A stretch of DNA of 64,000 nt from Cupriavidus sp. UYMMa02A (GCA_001725945.1 LRMT01000170.1:1-64000), one strand, 5' to 3'; positions 49,843 through 59,275 are shown, numbered from the stretch's first letter. Program-made: numbers and translations. Notes: generated by a model not told the origin, from the sequence alone.

Positions 49843-50646
49843 ATGCTTGAACTCCAGGGAGCCATCTGGTTCCGCTCCGGCTCGCAGGACTGGGGCGGCA
49901 AGGACCGCATCGCGCTGCTGGCCGCCATCGGCGAGCAGGGCTCGATCACGGCCGCGGCGCGTGCCGTGGGCATCAGCTACAAGGCCGCGTGGGACGCCAT
50001 CGACGCCATGAACAACAGCGCGGGCGAACCGCTCGTGGTGCGCGCCGCCGGCGGCAAGGGCGGTGGCGGCACGCGCCTCACCGAGCGCGCGGAGCAACTG
50101 ATCCGCACCTATCGCGCGCTAGAGGAAGAACACCGGCGCTTCGTTGCGCACCTCGGCCGGCTCGGCCCGCTCGGCGACAGCGCGGCCGAAGGCCTTAACG
50201 TGATGAGGCGTTTCATGATCCGTACCAGTGCGCGCAACAAGCTCTTCGGCAAGGTGGACAGCGTCCGCAGCGGCGCCGTCAATGACGAGGTGGTGCTGGC
50301 GCTGCCGGGCGGCCAGACCATTGTCTCCACCATCACGCACGAGAGTGTCGAAACGCTCGAACTGCGGCCCGGCGTCGAGGCCTTTGCGCTGGTGAAGGCG
50401 TCGTCGGTGCTGATCGGCTTGCCCGATCCGGGCCTGCGCCTGTCCGCGCGCAACCAGCTTCCCGGCGTGGTGTCGCGCGTCGTTCCCGGCGCCGTCAATG
50501 CCGAAATCGTGCTGGAACTCGACGGCGGCGGCAGCGTGGCGGCCATCGTCACCAATGAAAGCGTACAGGCGCTCGGGCTTGCGCCGGGCGAACGTGCGCT
50601 TGCGATCTTCAAGGCGTCGGCCGTGATCCTGGGCGTGGTCGGGTAG
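49843..50646 (+). CDS. modE: Molybdate-responsive regulator ModE
   Basis: ModE senses molybdate and represses modABC. The 267-residue protein has a winged helix-turn-helix (about 1-115) with DRIALLAAIGEQGSITAAAR, then AVGISYKAAWDAIDAMNN. Two TOBE/Mop domains follow (about 127-195 and 200-266): RNKLFGKVDSVRSGAVNDEV and RNQLPGVVSRVVPGAVNAEI. Both are complete. A ModE-type site lies before modA in this window (53973-53998). Confidence 0.94.
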   Translation: MLELQGAIWFRSGSQDWGGKDRIALLAAIGEQGSITAAARAVGISYKAAWDAIDAMNNSAGEPLVVRAAGGKGGGGTRLTERAEQLIRTYRALEEEHRRFVAHLGRLGPLGDSAAEGLNVMRRFMIRTSARNKLFGKVDSVRSGAVNDEVVLALPGGQTIVSTITHESVETLELRPGVEAFALVKASSVLIGLPDPGLRLSARNQLPGVVSRVVPGAVNAEIVLELDGGGSVAAIVTNESVQALGLAPGERALAIFKASAVILGVVG

Positions 50647-50716
50647 GGTCGGCAGCACAGCCACCACACGTCGTCCATAATGTCGGGTTTTGACGCGTGA
50701 CCCGCCATACCCGCAC

Positions 50717-51316
50717 ATGGACGCTTCGCTGGCCGGCTTTTCCCTTGGCCTCTCCCTGATCCTTGCCATCGGTTCCCAGAACGCCTTCGTGCTGCGGCAG
50801 GGGCTGCGCCGCGAGCATGTGTTCTGGGTCTGCCTGGTATGCGCCGCGTCCGACGCGTTGCTGATCCTCGCCGGGGTGTCGGGCTTTGCAGTCATGATCC
50901 GCGAGCTTCCATGGCTCGGTGCGGCCATGCGTTATGGCGGCGCGGCCTTCCTGTTCTGGTATGGCGCGCGCAGCTTCCTGGCGGCGATGCGCTCGTCGGC
51001 GGTGCTCGACCCCAGCAATGCCGAGCCGCGGCCGCTGCTGGCGACGCTCGGGGTCTGCCTGGCGTTCACCTGGCTCAATCCGCACGTGTACCTCGATACC
51101 GTGATGCTGATCGGCTCGGTGTCCACGCAGTTTCACGGCAGGGAAATGCAGTTCGCCGCCGGCGCCATGACCGCGTCGTTCCTGTTCTTCTTCGCGCTCG
51201 GCTATGGCGCGGCGCTGCTGCGGCCGGTGTTCGCGCGTCCGCGCGCGTGGCAGGTGCTGGAAGTGGTCATCGGCGTGACCATGTGGGCGATTGCGGTGAA
51301 GCTGCTGCGGGGCTGA
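50717..51316 (+). CDS. argO: LysE/ArgO-family amino acid exporter
   Basis: The 199-residue inner-membrane protein has six hydrophobic segments. It opens MDASLAGFSLGLSLILAIGS and continues QNAFVLRQGLRREHVFWVCL, the LysE/ArgO signature. Another marker is AFTWLNPHVYLDTVMLIGS. The family exports lysine or arginine. The ATG at 50717 is favoured; a start at 50690 would add nine residues. No LysG/ArgP gene adjoins it. A dispersed repeat follows its stop by ten bases. Confidence 0.88.
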   Translation: MDASLAGFSLGLSLILAIGSQNAFVLRQGLRREHVFWVCLVCAASDALLILAGVSGFAVMIRELPWLGAAMRYGGAAFLFWYGARSFLAAMRSSAVLDPSNAEPRPLLATLGVCLAFTWLNPHVYLDTVMLIGSVSTQFHGREMQFAAGAMTASFLFFFALGYGAALLRPVFARPRAWQVLEVVIGVTMWAIAVKLLRG

Positions 51317-51326
51317 TCAGGGGTTT

Positions 51327-51455
51327 CTCCCCTCTCCCGCACGCGGGAGAGGGGCCGGGGGTGAGGGTCAGCGCTTGCAACTGCGATGACCTTCACTTCG
51401 TGGCAGCTTCGGCCCTCACCCCCGACCCCTCTCCCACGGTGTGGGAGAGGGGAGA
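51327..51455. repeat. Dispersed palindromic element, copy 2
   Basis: The left hairpin is CCTCTCCCGCACGCGGGAGA and the right one CCTCTCCCACGGTGTGGGAG. The centre has CTTCACTTCGTGGC. It lies between the amino acid exporter and the CYTH remnant. This is the most diverged of the four copies in the centre. Confidence 0.85.
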
Positions 51456-51483
51456 AACCAATTAACCGTCTTCGGCACGCAAC

Positions 51484-51660
51484 ATGGCAAGAAACGTAGA
51501 AATCAAGGCGCGTCTGCACAGCATCGCCACCATCGAACCACGTGTCGCCGCACTCGCCGACAGCGGCCCCGGCGTGGCCGAGGCGCATGATCTGCTGGAA
51601 CGGCTCGGGGTGGACGCGGACGCCCTGATCGAGGGCGCCTATGTCGACCTGCTGCGCGCG
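51484..51660 (+). pseudogene. Remnant of a CYTH-domain (class IV adenylate cyclase-like) protein
   Basis: The frame begins MARNVEIKARLHSIATIEPR, the CYTH start with its ExExK-type VEIKA motif. After about 30 residues it jumps to GVAEAHDLLERLGVDADALI and EGAYVDLL, which is the normal C-terminus of the family. The 100 or so residues between, holding most phosphate-binding residues, are absent. The join is in frame near 51570. This is either a real internal deletion or an assembly collapse. The frame then runs into the converging modC gene. Confidence 0.7.
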
Positions 51661-51662
51661 GC

Positions 51663-52383
51663 TCAGACCACGCGGCCGGCAGCGGCGCGTAGACGGGCGG
51701 ATGCCGGCGCGAGTTGCCGCTGCCGTAGATCTTGCCTTCACGGATCTCCAGCACATGCTCGCCAAGTGCTTCCACATCGGCCGGGTCGTGTGAGATGACG
51801 AGCATCGGCACGTCCAGGCTGGCCTGCAGCGCGCGCAGCTCTTCGCGCATGCGGATGCGCAGGGCCGGGTCGAGCGCGGAGAACGGCTCATCCAGCAGCA
51901 CGATATCGGGCCGCGCCACCAGCGCGCGCGCCAGTGCGACGCGCTGCTTCTGCCCGCCTGAAATCTCCGCAGGGTAGTTGCCGACGATCTCGCGCAGGCC
52001 GAAAGCCTCTATCCAGCGCTCGGCTTCCGGATGCGTGGCGCTGCGGCGCGGATTGCGCCAGCCCTTCGCGAGGCCGAAGGCAATGTTCTGGCCCACGGTC
52101 AGGTGCGGGAACAGCGCGTATTCCTGGAACAGGTAGGCCACGCGGCGCTCCTGCGGGCGCACGTTGGTGCCGGCTTCGGCATCGAACAGCGTGCGGCCGT
52201 TGAGCACGATGCGGCCCGAATCAGGCATCAGCAGCCCGGCAATGGCGCGCAAGGTCAGGCTCTTGCCCGCGCTGACGGGCCGAACAGCGCAATGCGGCGG
52301 CTGTCGGAATCGAAAGCGATGTCCAGCTCGAACTGCCGGTCGGCCGAGACCATGCGCTTGCGGATGCTGATCTGCATGCTCAT
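51663..52383 (-). CDS. modC: Molybdate ABC transporter ATP-binding protein ModC (two frame breaks)
   Basis: ModC drives molybdate import. It begins MSMQISIRKRMVSADRQFEL. One missing G near 52276 restores the Walker A region FGPSGAGKSLTLRAIAGL. The Q-loop (AYLFQEYALFPHLTV), signature EISGGQKQRVALARALVA and Walker B VLLLDEPFSALDP are intact. A second break near 51700 lets the end read RLRAAAGRVV with TGA at 51663. The usual C-terminal Mop domain of ModC is absent; the protein is about 240 residues. It starts seven bases after modB. Confidence 0.9.
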
Positions 52384-52390
52384 GGCGCCC

Positions 52391-53101
52391 TCACTGTGAT
52401 GCACGCGACCGCCGCAGGCGACCGCGTTCGTAAATTTCGGCCGGATTGCGCGCCCTGGCAGGCACCAGCCGACCCGCGACGACCAGGATCACGATGCAGG
52501 TCACCGACGTGACCAGCACCAGCAGGTTGGCGGTGTTGTCGTCCCCGGCCTGCACGGCCTCGTAGATGGCGACCGAGAGTGTCTGCGTGCGTCCGGGCAG
52601 GTTGCCGGCCACCATCAGCGTGGCGCCGAACTCGCCAAGCGCGCGCGCAAAGGCCAGCAGCACGCCGGCGAAGATGCCGCGCGCGGCCAGCGGCAGCGTC
52701 ACGCGAAAGAAGATGCCGGCCTCCGGCACGCCGAGCACGCGCGCGGCGTCTTGGTGGTCCACGCCTTCGAAGGCCGCGCGGGCCGATTTCAGCACGAGCG
52801 GAAAGGCGACGACCGTCGAGGCCAGTACGGCACCCTGCCAGGTGAAGACCAGCTCGATCCCGAGGCTGTCCAGCCACTCGCCAAACACGCCGCGCCGGCC
52901 CACCAGCACCAGCAGGTAGTAGCCGAGCACCGTCGGCGGCAGCACCAGCGGCAGTGTCAGCACCGCATCGACCACGTCGCGCGCGGGCGAGCGCCAGCGT
53001 GCCAGCGCATAGGCCGCCGCTACGCCAAGCACGGCGTTGAGCGCGGTGGCCCAGCCAGCAACCTTCAGCGACAGCAGCAGCGGTACCCAGACAGCGTCCA
53101 T
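52391..53101 (-). CDS. modB: Molybdate ABC transporter permease ModB
   Basis: The 236-residue permease has five or six membrane segments. It starts MDAVWVPLLLSLKVAGWATA. The cytoplasmic coupling motif is ARALGEFGATLMVAGNLPG (EAA-like, with the G-E-F-G-A-T typical of ModB). The frame is intact. The C-terminus is basic and slightly long. It lies between modA and modC in the usual ABC order. Confidence 0.94.
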   Translation of the reverse strand: MDAVWVPLLLSLKVAGWATALNAVLGVAAAYALARWRSPARDVVDAVLTLPLVLPPTVLGYYLLVLVGRRGVFGEWLDSLGIELVFTWQGAVLASTVVAFPLVLKSARAAFEGVDHQDAARVLGVPEAGIFFRVTLPLAARGIFAGVLLAFARALGEFGATLMVAGNLPGRTQTLSVAIYEAVQAGDDNTANLLVLVTSVTCIVILVVAGRLVPARARNPAEIYERGRLRRSRASQ

Positions 53102-53119
53102 GGCTTGCGGTGATTCCGG

Positions 53120-53918
53120 TCAGGGCTTCTGGAAGCCGTAGCGCGCCAGGATGGCCTGGCCCTCGGCGGACGTCACATAGCTGACGAAGGCCGTTGCCTG
53201 CGCGTTCTGCTTCGTCACGCTGGTCACGGCGATGGGGTAGGTCACGGGCGTACGGCTCGGCACGCGCACGGCCACCTTTACCTTGTCGGGCATGACCGCC
53301 GCGTCGGTGGCGAACACAAAGCCGGCCTCGACCTCGCCGCGCGCCACGTAGTCCAGGCTCTGGCGCACGTTCTGGGCGAACACGCCCTTGGCGGAGACGG
53401 CATCCCACAAGCCCGCAGCTTCCAGCGCGCCTTGGTGTAGCGGCCGACCGGCACCGAAGCCGGATTGCCGAAGGCGATGCGCTTCACGCCGGGTTTGGTC
53501 AGGTCCTGCAGCGAGCCGAGGTTCAGCTTGCTGTCATGCGGCACGATCATCACGATCTGGTTCGCGGCGAAGTCGTGGCGCGTGGCCGGGACCACGACCT
53601 TCTCGGCCTCGGCCTTGTTCATGGCTTCCTGGTCAGCCGAGGCAAAGACGTCGGCCGCGCGCCTTGACGATCTGCTGCATCAGCACGTCCGACGCGCCAA
53701 AGTTCAGCACGACCTTGGTGTCGGGATGCGCTTTTTCGTACGACTCGGCGAGCGACGTTGAACGCATTGGTCAGGCTCGCCGCCGCCGACACGACCAGGT
53801 CGGCGCCAAAGGCCGGCGGCGCAGCCAGCGCCAGGGCGGCCAGCGCGGCGCTGGCGAAATGAACGGCACGGCGTCGGCAAGCCGAGCCCGGCGTGCAGGC
53901 GGAGCGCAGGGAGTGCAT
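53120..53918 (-). CDS. modA: Molybdate-binding periplasmic protein ModA (three frame breaks)
   Basis: The start MHSLRSACTPGSACRRRAVH leads into a signal peptide ending PPAFGA, and the mature DLVVSAAASLTNAF is the ModA N-terminus with its oxyanion Ser residues. Breaks near 53757, 53658 and 53412 are each repaired by one base. The joined sequence gives SLAESYEKAHPDTKVVLNFG, GAADVFASADQEAMNKAEAE, HDSKLNLGSLQDLTKPGV and GEVEAGFVFATDAAVM. About 267 residues. A ModE-like box lies 55 bases upstream. Confidence 0.9.
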
Positions 53919-53972
53919 GGGAAGGTTCCTGGAGCGCGCGGACGCGCGCATGGCCTTGGGCGTACTGTCAGG

Positions 53973-53998
53973 CGCAATATAAGGCTGTATATAGCGAT
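53973..53998. promoter_or_regulatory. ModE-binding site upstream of modA
   Basis: On the minus strand the halves read ATCGCTATATA, a six-base spacer, then TATATTGCG. The Escherichia coli ModE consensus is ATCGCTATATA-N6-TATATAACGAT, so the left half is perfect and the right half nearly so. It lies 55-80 bases before modA, so molybdate-bound ModE should repress modABC. Confidence 0.82.
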
Positions 53999-54141
53999 TC
54001 GTCAATGATGCGCCATGACGGTCGGCATGGGTATTGCCACCGGCACAAGGCCGGTATCACAGGCGGCGAATGCCGCACAGGCAAGAAACAGCGGGAGGGG
54101 ATAGGGCAGGCGCGCCGGAGCTGGCGCGCCAGGTCTGGGGT

Positions 54142-54336
54142 TCAGGCTGGCGGCGTGCCTTCCTTGAACAAGGATTTCAACTGCGCGCGCAGCTCAGGGG
54201 TGTCCTGATGCTGGTGCACCGCCACCGCATGCTGGACCGCGGCTTCGAGCAGTTCGTCTTCGCTGTCGGCGCTCAGCGCGACCGTGCAGTGGGTGTCGCT
54301 CGGATATTCGCGGCAATCGACATACTTGCGTCCCAT
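54142..54336 (-). CDS. DUF1059 family small protein
   Basis: The 64-residue protein starts MGRKYVDCREYPSDTHCTVA and continues LSADSEDELLEAAVQHAVAV, with HQHQDTPELRAQLKSLFKEG at the end. The C-R-x-Y/F-P...C-x-V-x-L-x-A pattern is the DUF1059 domain, found in short stand-alone bacterial proteins. No function is established. GGAGG lies a few bases before its ATG. Confidence 0.82.
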   Translation of the reverse strand: MGRKYVDCREYPSDTHCTVALSADSEDELLEAAVQHAVAVHQHQDTPELRAQLKSLFKEGTPPA

Positions 54337-54400
54337 ATCGCCTCCTCACGCCGGCCAGGAAAGCCGGCGTTTCCAAGTATAGGGCGCGGGACCGGCCTGG

Positions 54401-55342
54401 TTACAGCACCGGAGTGAGAACCTTGCCGGTGGACAGGAATGCTTCCAGGTTCTCCAGCGTGAGCGCGGTCATGGCGGCGCGCGTTTCATGGGTGCCGCTG
54501 GCCATGTGCGGCGCAAGCACGACATTGTCGAGCGCCAGCAGCGCGGGCGGGACATTGGGCTCGTCGCAGAACACGTCGAGGCCGGCACCGCCCAGCCGCC
54601 CTTCGGCCAGCGCCTCCACCATCGCGGCTTCGTCGATCACACTGCCGCGCGAGACATTGATGAGGATGCCTTTGGGCCCCAGCGCCTCGATGATCTCGCG
54701 CGAGACCAGGCCGGCGGTTTCCGGTCCACCCACGCAAGTCACCACGAGGAAGTCGGCCCATGCTGCCAGCGCCTTCAGATCGCCTTCAAAGCGCCACGGC
54801 GCACCGTCGCGCGGGCGGCGGTTGTGGTACGCGATCTCCATGTCGAAGCCGCTTGCGCGGCGCGCGACGATCTCGCCGATGCGGCCCAGGCCCAGAATGC
54901 CCAGCCTCTTGCCCGACACGCGCCGGGTCAGCGGAAAGCCGCCCTGCGGCCAGCGCTGCGCACGCACGAAGCGGTCGCCATGGGCGATGCCGCGCGCGGC
55001 GTCGACCAGCAGGCCGAAGGCCAGGTCGGCCACGCAGTCGTTGAGCACGTCGGGCGTATTGCTGACCTGGATGCCGCGGGCGCGTGCCGCGTCGAGCGCG
55101 ATGGCGTCATAGCCCACGCCAAAGCTGACGATGGCCTCGAGCCGGGGCAGCGCGTCGATCAGCTCGGCACTGCAGCCATGCCGTGCCGAGGTCACCACGA
55201 TGCGCACCTCACCGCCATGTTCGCGTGCCCAGGCCAGCGGATCGGCCTGCTGCCACAGCGCGGCCGCGCTGAAGCGCTCCTGCAGCGTGAGATTGGTCTG
55301 CGGCGCGAGCGGGCCGACCTGGAGAATCTGGATAGCGGACAT
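54401..55342 (-). CDS. D-isomer 2-hydroxyacid dehydrogenase
   Basis: The 313-residue enzyme reduces 2-oxoacids (glyoxylate/hydroxypyruvate-like) with NAD(P)H. The cofactor motif is LGILGLGRIGEIVARR, followed by AYHNRRPRDGAPW; the Arg pair after the second strand favours NADP. Catalytic residues are Arg in INVSRGSVIDEAAM, Glu in VFCDEPNVP and His in LAPHMASGTHETR. The ATG at 55342 (MSAIQILQVGPL) is preferred to one at 55402. It stands alone. Confidence 0.9.
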   Translation of the reverse strand: MSAIQILQVGPLAPQTNLTLQERFSAAALWQQADPLAWAREHGGEVRIVVTSARHGCSAELIDALPRLEAIVSFGVGYDAIALDAARARGIQVSNTPDVLNDCVADLAFGLLVDAARGIAHGDRFVRAQRWPQGGFPLTRRVSGKRLGILGLGRIGEIVARRASGFDMEIAYHNRRPRDGAPWRFEGDLKALAAWADFLVVTCVGGPETAGLVSREIIEALGPKGILINVSRGSVIDEAAMVEALAEGRLGGAGLDVFCDEPNVPPALLALDNVVLAPHMASGTHETRAAMTALTLENLEAFLSTGKVLTPVL

Positions 55343-55523
55343 GGGAGCGAACGGAAATCGGGGGAGGGTGAACGGAACAGCGGAACAGCCAGAGACGCGC
55401 ACAGGCTGCGCGCCCGAGCCGGCAATGGTAGCGCAGGCCCGGCGATCTTGCCCGCCGCTGCCGTGCGCGCTGCGTTATGCTGGCGATCGTGCTGATCAAC
55501 CGCTGCGCGTACGCGCCCATGCC

Positions 55524-56074
55524 ATGAAGAGCCTCTACCTGGCCGGTTTCGATGTGTTCCGCGAAGATGCCCTCGACTGGGGCAAGCAGCTCAAGGCACT
55601 GTGCGCCGAGTACGGCTTTGAAGGGCTGTATCCGCTGGACAAGCAGGTGCCGGCCGGCCTGCATGGGCCGGAGGCAGCGCGATGGATCTACGATGCCAAT
55701 ATCGCGTTGATTCGCCAGGCCGACATGGTGATGGCCAACCTTGATGACTTTCGCGGACCGGGCGAGCCGGATTCGGGGACGGCCTTTGAAGTCGGGTTTG
55801 CTGTGGCGCTGCAGAAGCCGGTATGGGGGTATCTTGGCGATGCCGGCTCGCTGCGTGAACGCGTAGGGGTTGGTATTGATGATCAGGGGCGGGTGCGTGA
55901 TGCGCGCGATTTCCTCGTTGAAGATTTTGGACTGCCGAAAATCTGATGCTCGCTTGCCCGGCGAGGCTCGTTCGCGGTGGACCGCTGGAGTGCCTGCAGG
56001 CCATGGCGGATGCTGAACGGCGGCGTATCGTGCGGCGGGAGCGCGATGCAGCGTTATGGGATGCGAACGACTAA
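55524..56074 (+). CDS. Nucleoside 2-deoxyribosyltransferase-like protein (one frame break)
   Basis: The protein starts MKSLYLAGFDVFREDALDWG, the N-terminal strand of the deoxyribosyltransferase fold. The substrate motif MVMANLDDFRGPGEPDSGTA is followed by FEVGFAVALQKPVWGY, where the catalytic Glu and the GxAxA helix are seen. The raw frame stops at 55946. One missing G near 55938 extends it through NLMLACPARLVRGGPLECLQ to a TAA at 56072, about 183 residues. The longer form matches the family's usual end. Confidence 0.85.
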
Positions 56075-56110
56075 TAACCGCTAGCAGGACAAGGACCACA
56101 GGCGGTTCGC

Positions 56111-56240
56111 TCCCCTCTCCCGCTTGCGGGAGAGGGGCCGGGGGAGAGGGCAGGCGCATGCCAAGCATGGTGGCGCTTCACTTCGTGGGCACTCCGGCCC
56201 TCTCCCCCGACCCCTCTCCCACTTGCGTGGGAGAGGGGAG
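56111..56240. repeat. Dispersed palindromic element, copy 3
   Basis: The left hairpin is CCTCTCCCGCTTGCGGGAGA and the right one CCTCTCCCACTTGCGTGGGA. The centre is CTTCACTTCGTGGGC. It lies between the converging deoxyribosyltransferase-like and pqiC genes. Confidence 0.88.
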
Positions 56241-56282
56241 CAAACAGTTGGCAATGGGCCGGGCAGTTCGTGCCTCGCCAAC

Positions 56283-56903
56283 TCACCGCCTCAAAGACTG
56301 CACTCCTGCCGCAATCTCCCCGGCCGCTCCGGCCAGAATCTCCCGGTAGGCAGTCACCACCCCCTCCACCTCGCCGGGCGCTGGCAATTCCGACTGCGTC
56401 CGCCCGCTTACCACCTTCCCATCCGGCAATCGTCGCACAGTCCAGTTGATGGTCGCACCGGCGCGCTGGCCGACGTCGGCATCGAGCCGGACCACTTCCG
56501 TAGTGATGCGATAGACCGGCGCCACATCGACCAGCCCCTGCTGATACGTATCCACCGCGCCGAGGCTGGCCTGCAGGCGCTGCGACAGCGCATCGCGCAG
56601 CTCCTCGGGCAGCGGCGACGACCAGCGTGACAGGTCAAGCAGCTTGAGCCCGCCTTCGTTGCCGTTACGCGTGTCGCGCACCACAAGCTGTGGCCGGTTC
56701 AGGCGTTCGGGCACACGCACAGGTGCCACCTCGATCCAGATCGGGTCCGTCGTTGGCACAGCCGGCGTCACGGCGCTGACATCGGCAGCCGGTCCCTGCG
56801 CCAGCGTGTAGTAACGAGGTTCCGGCGAGGCACAGCCCGCCAGCACGGTGACGAGCCCGGCAGCAAGCGCGCATGCGCGCATGGCGTGGATGCGATTCAT
56901 CAT
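56283..56903 (-). CDS. pqiC: PqiC-type outer-membrane lipoprotein
   Basis: The 206-residue protein has a lipoprotein signal with lipobox LAGC (ALAAGLVTVLAGCASPEPRY). The ABC-transport auxiliary domain shows YYTLAQGP, IWIEVAPVRVPERLNRPQLV and INWTVRRLPDGKVVSG. PqiC is the outer-membrane end of the PqiABC lipid-transport bridge. It overlaps pqiB by four bases and closes the operon. Confidence 0.9.
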   Translation of the reverse strand: MMNRIHAMRACALAAGLVTVLAGCASPEPRYYTLAQGPAADVSAVTPAVPTTDPIWIEVAPVRVPERLNRPQLVVRDTRNGNEGGLKLLDLSRWSSPLPEELRDALSQRLQASLGAVDTYQQGLVDVAPVYRITTEVVRLDADVGQRAGATINWTVRRLPDGKVVSGRTQSELPAPGEVEGVVTAYREILAGAAGEIAAGVQSLRR

Positions 56904-58530
56904 TCCTTCTCCGGCTTGCCGCGCAGCAGCGCTTCAGGATGGCGTTCGAGATAGTCGGTCAGTATCCGCAGCGAGGTCGCGGTGCGGGTCAGTTCCTGCA
57001 TCATGCGGCGCGTGTCCTGCTGCAGCGGCGCGTCGGACGACAGCGTGCCGTTGGCGGTCGACAGCGTCTTGCGCGCGTCCTGCAGCGCGGCCAGCACCTG
57101 CGGCGCGACGTCGCCATTGAGCTGCTTCACGAGCTCGTCGGCGCTCGCGAGCGTGACGTTGAGCGCCGCCACCGACTTGCGCAGGTCCTGTCCGATCTGG
57201 TCGAACGGCACCTTGTCGATGCGGTTGACGATGTCGCCGACCTGCGCCTGGAGCTGGTCGAACGTGCCCGGCGTGGTGGCGAATTCGGGGATCGGCGCGT
57301 TCAGGTCGACGTTGGCGGGCGGCGCCTTCGGGAAGAAGTCGAGCGCCACGTACAACTGACCGGTCAGCAGGTTGCCGGTGCGAAGCTGCGCGCGCATGCC
57401 GCGCTTGAGCAGCCCCGCGATGATCTCGTGGCGGCGGTTGGTGTCCTGCACGTCGCGCTCGCGGAATCCCATGCGCGACGGGTACAGCTCCACCACCACC
57501 GGCATGCGGAACGCCTTCTTGTCACGCTGGAACTCGATGCCGATGGAGCGCACCTGGCCCACGATCACGCCGCGGAAGTCCACCGGCGCGCCCGGCGACA
57601 GGCCGCGCACGGACTGGTCGAAGTTGAGCACGGCCAGCGTCGGGGCGAGTTCCTCGGGTTCCTTCATGGCCTCGGCCTGGTCGGCTGCGAGCAGGAACTG
57701 CGTGTTCTCGGCGGCGCCATCGGTCGCGCTGGTGCCCTCGGGCGCCTGGAAGGCGACGCCACCGAGCAGCACCGTCACCAGCGACTGCGTGGACAGCTTG
57801 AGGCCCGAGGCATCGAGTTTGAGATCCACGCCGCTCGCATGCCAGAAACGCGTGTCGGCGTTCACGAGCCGGTCATAGGGCTTGTTGACGAACACGCGCA
57901 GCGTGATGTCGCGCCCGTTCGGATCGAGCTGGAAGGCCACCACCTGGCCCACCTGCACGCGCGGTAGTAGACCGGCGAGCCGATGTCGAGCGAGCCCAGG
58001 TCCAACGCGCGCAGCACGAACTGCTTGCCGGACGAGTCCGAGGTCACCACGGGTGGCGCCTCCAGCCCCTTGAACTCGCGCGTGCTTTCGGTGGATTTGC
58101 CCGCGTCCACGCCGATGTAGGCGCCGGACAGCAGCGTCTCCAGTCCTGATACGCCGCTGGCGGCGAAGCGTGGCCGCACCACCCAGAAACGCGTGTCGGC
58201 CACGGCGAAGCTCTCGGCGTCCTTGGTCAGGTCGATAATGGCCAGCACGTGCGAGCGGTCGTGAGCGAGCCGCACAGACTTCACCAGGCCAATATCCACG
58301 TCCTTGTAGCGCACCGCGGTCTTGCCCGGCGTCAGGCCCTCGGCCGAGCGGAAGGTCACGGTGATCTCGGGCCCGCGCGAGGCCAGCGTGTGGACCAGCA
58401 GGGAAATACCGACCACGGCCGCGACGATCGGGATCAGCCAGACCAGCGAGGGCAGCCAGCGCGCCCGCTTGCGGCGTTCGGGCTGCGGCAATCCCGACGG
58501 CGCGGGCGGAAGGTTGTCAGTCTCGGGCAT
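56900..58530 (-). CDS. pqiB: PqiB, MCE-domain intermembrane transport protein (one frame break)
   Basis: PqiB spans the periplasm as a tube of MCE domains. One N-terminal helix (LVWLIPIVAAVVGISLLVH) is followed by three MCE repeats: GPEITVTFRSAEGLTPGKTA near 50, GSPVYYRAVQVGQVVAFQLD near 190 and GAPVDFRGVIVGQVRSIGIE near 300. A helical C-terminal part follows. The frame breaks near 57962. One missing base joins YYRA to VQVGQVV. About 543 residues, the normal PqiB size. Confidence 0.92.
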
Positions 58531-59275
58531 CTTGTTGTTCCAGCGAGTCCCACAGCAGGCGGGGGTCGAAGCTCAGCGACGCGAGCATGGTCAGTACCAC
58601 GACCGAAGCAAAGGCCAGCGCACCGCCGCCGGGAATGATGGTGGCCAGTGCCCCGGCCCGCACCAGCGAAGCGAGGAGCGCCACCACGAATATGTCCAGC
58701 ATCGACCAGCGGCCGATGACCTCGATCAGTCCATACAGCTTGGTCTGCTGCCGGATGCGCCAGGTCGAGCGCATATGCACGGACACCAGCAACAGTGTCA
58801 GGATCAGCATCTTCAGCAATGGCACGATGATGCTGGCGATCAGCACGATGCCCGCGAGCAGGCGCGAGCCCGACAGCCACAGGTAAATCACGCCGGACAG
58901 GATGGTGTCCTGCTGCGTGCCGAGGATGGACTGCGTGACCATCACCGGCAACAGGTTGGCGGGAATATAAAGCATGTAGGCCGACAGCAGGAACGCCCAG
59001 GTGCGGGCCACGCTGTTGGGCTTGCGGTGATGCAGCGTGGCGCCGCAGCGCGGGCATGGCTCGCCTTCGAGCGAGCGCGGGCTGACCAGGTCGCAGGCAT
59101 GGCACGAAAGCAGGCCCAGTCGCGAGGCCGTCGGCACCTGCGGCAGCGGCGTGCGCTCGTCGTCGTCGGTGATTTCCTGCACCACGGTGGCCGCGAGCCT
59201 GCGCGAGCGCTCGAGCTGCTCGCGCGCGCTGGCCAGTCGGGGCAGCGGACGGCGCGGTGGCTGCTTGTCGCTCAT
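58517..59275 (-). CDS. pqiA: PqiA-domain membrane protein, second module
   Basis: The 252-residue protein has a charged N-terminus (MSDKQPPRRPLPRLASAREQ), a zinc ribbon with CHACDLVSPRS and CPRCGATLHHR, and four membrane segments. The PqiA pattern WSMLDIFVVALLASLVRAG and the end LSFDPRLLWDSLE are clear. In Escherichia coli both PqiA halves lie in one protein; here they are separate, adjacent genes. It overlaps pqiB by 14 bases and the first module by four. Confidence 0.88.
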   Translation of the reverse strand: MSDKQPPRRPLPRLASAREQLERSRRLAATVVQEITDDDERTPLPQVPTASRLGLLSCHACDLVSPRSLEGEPCPRCGATLHHRKPNSVARTWAFLLSAYMLYIPANLLPVMVTQSILGTQQDTILSGVIYLWLSGSRLLAGIVLIASIIVPLLKMLILTLLLVSVHMRSTWRIRQQTKLYGLIEVIGRWSMLDIFVVALLASLVRAGALATIIPGGGALAFASVVVLTMLASLSFDPRLLWDSLEQQDARD

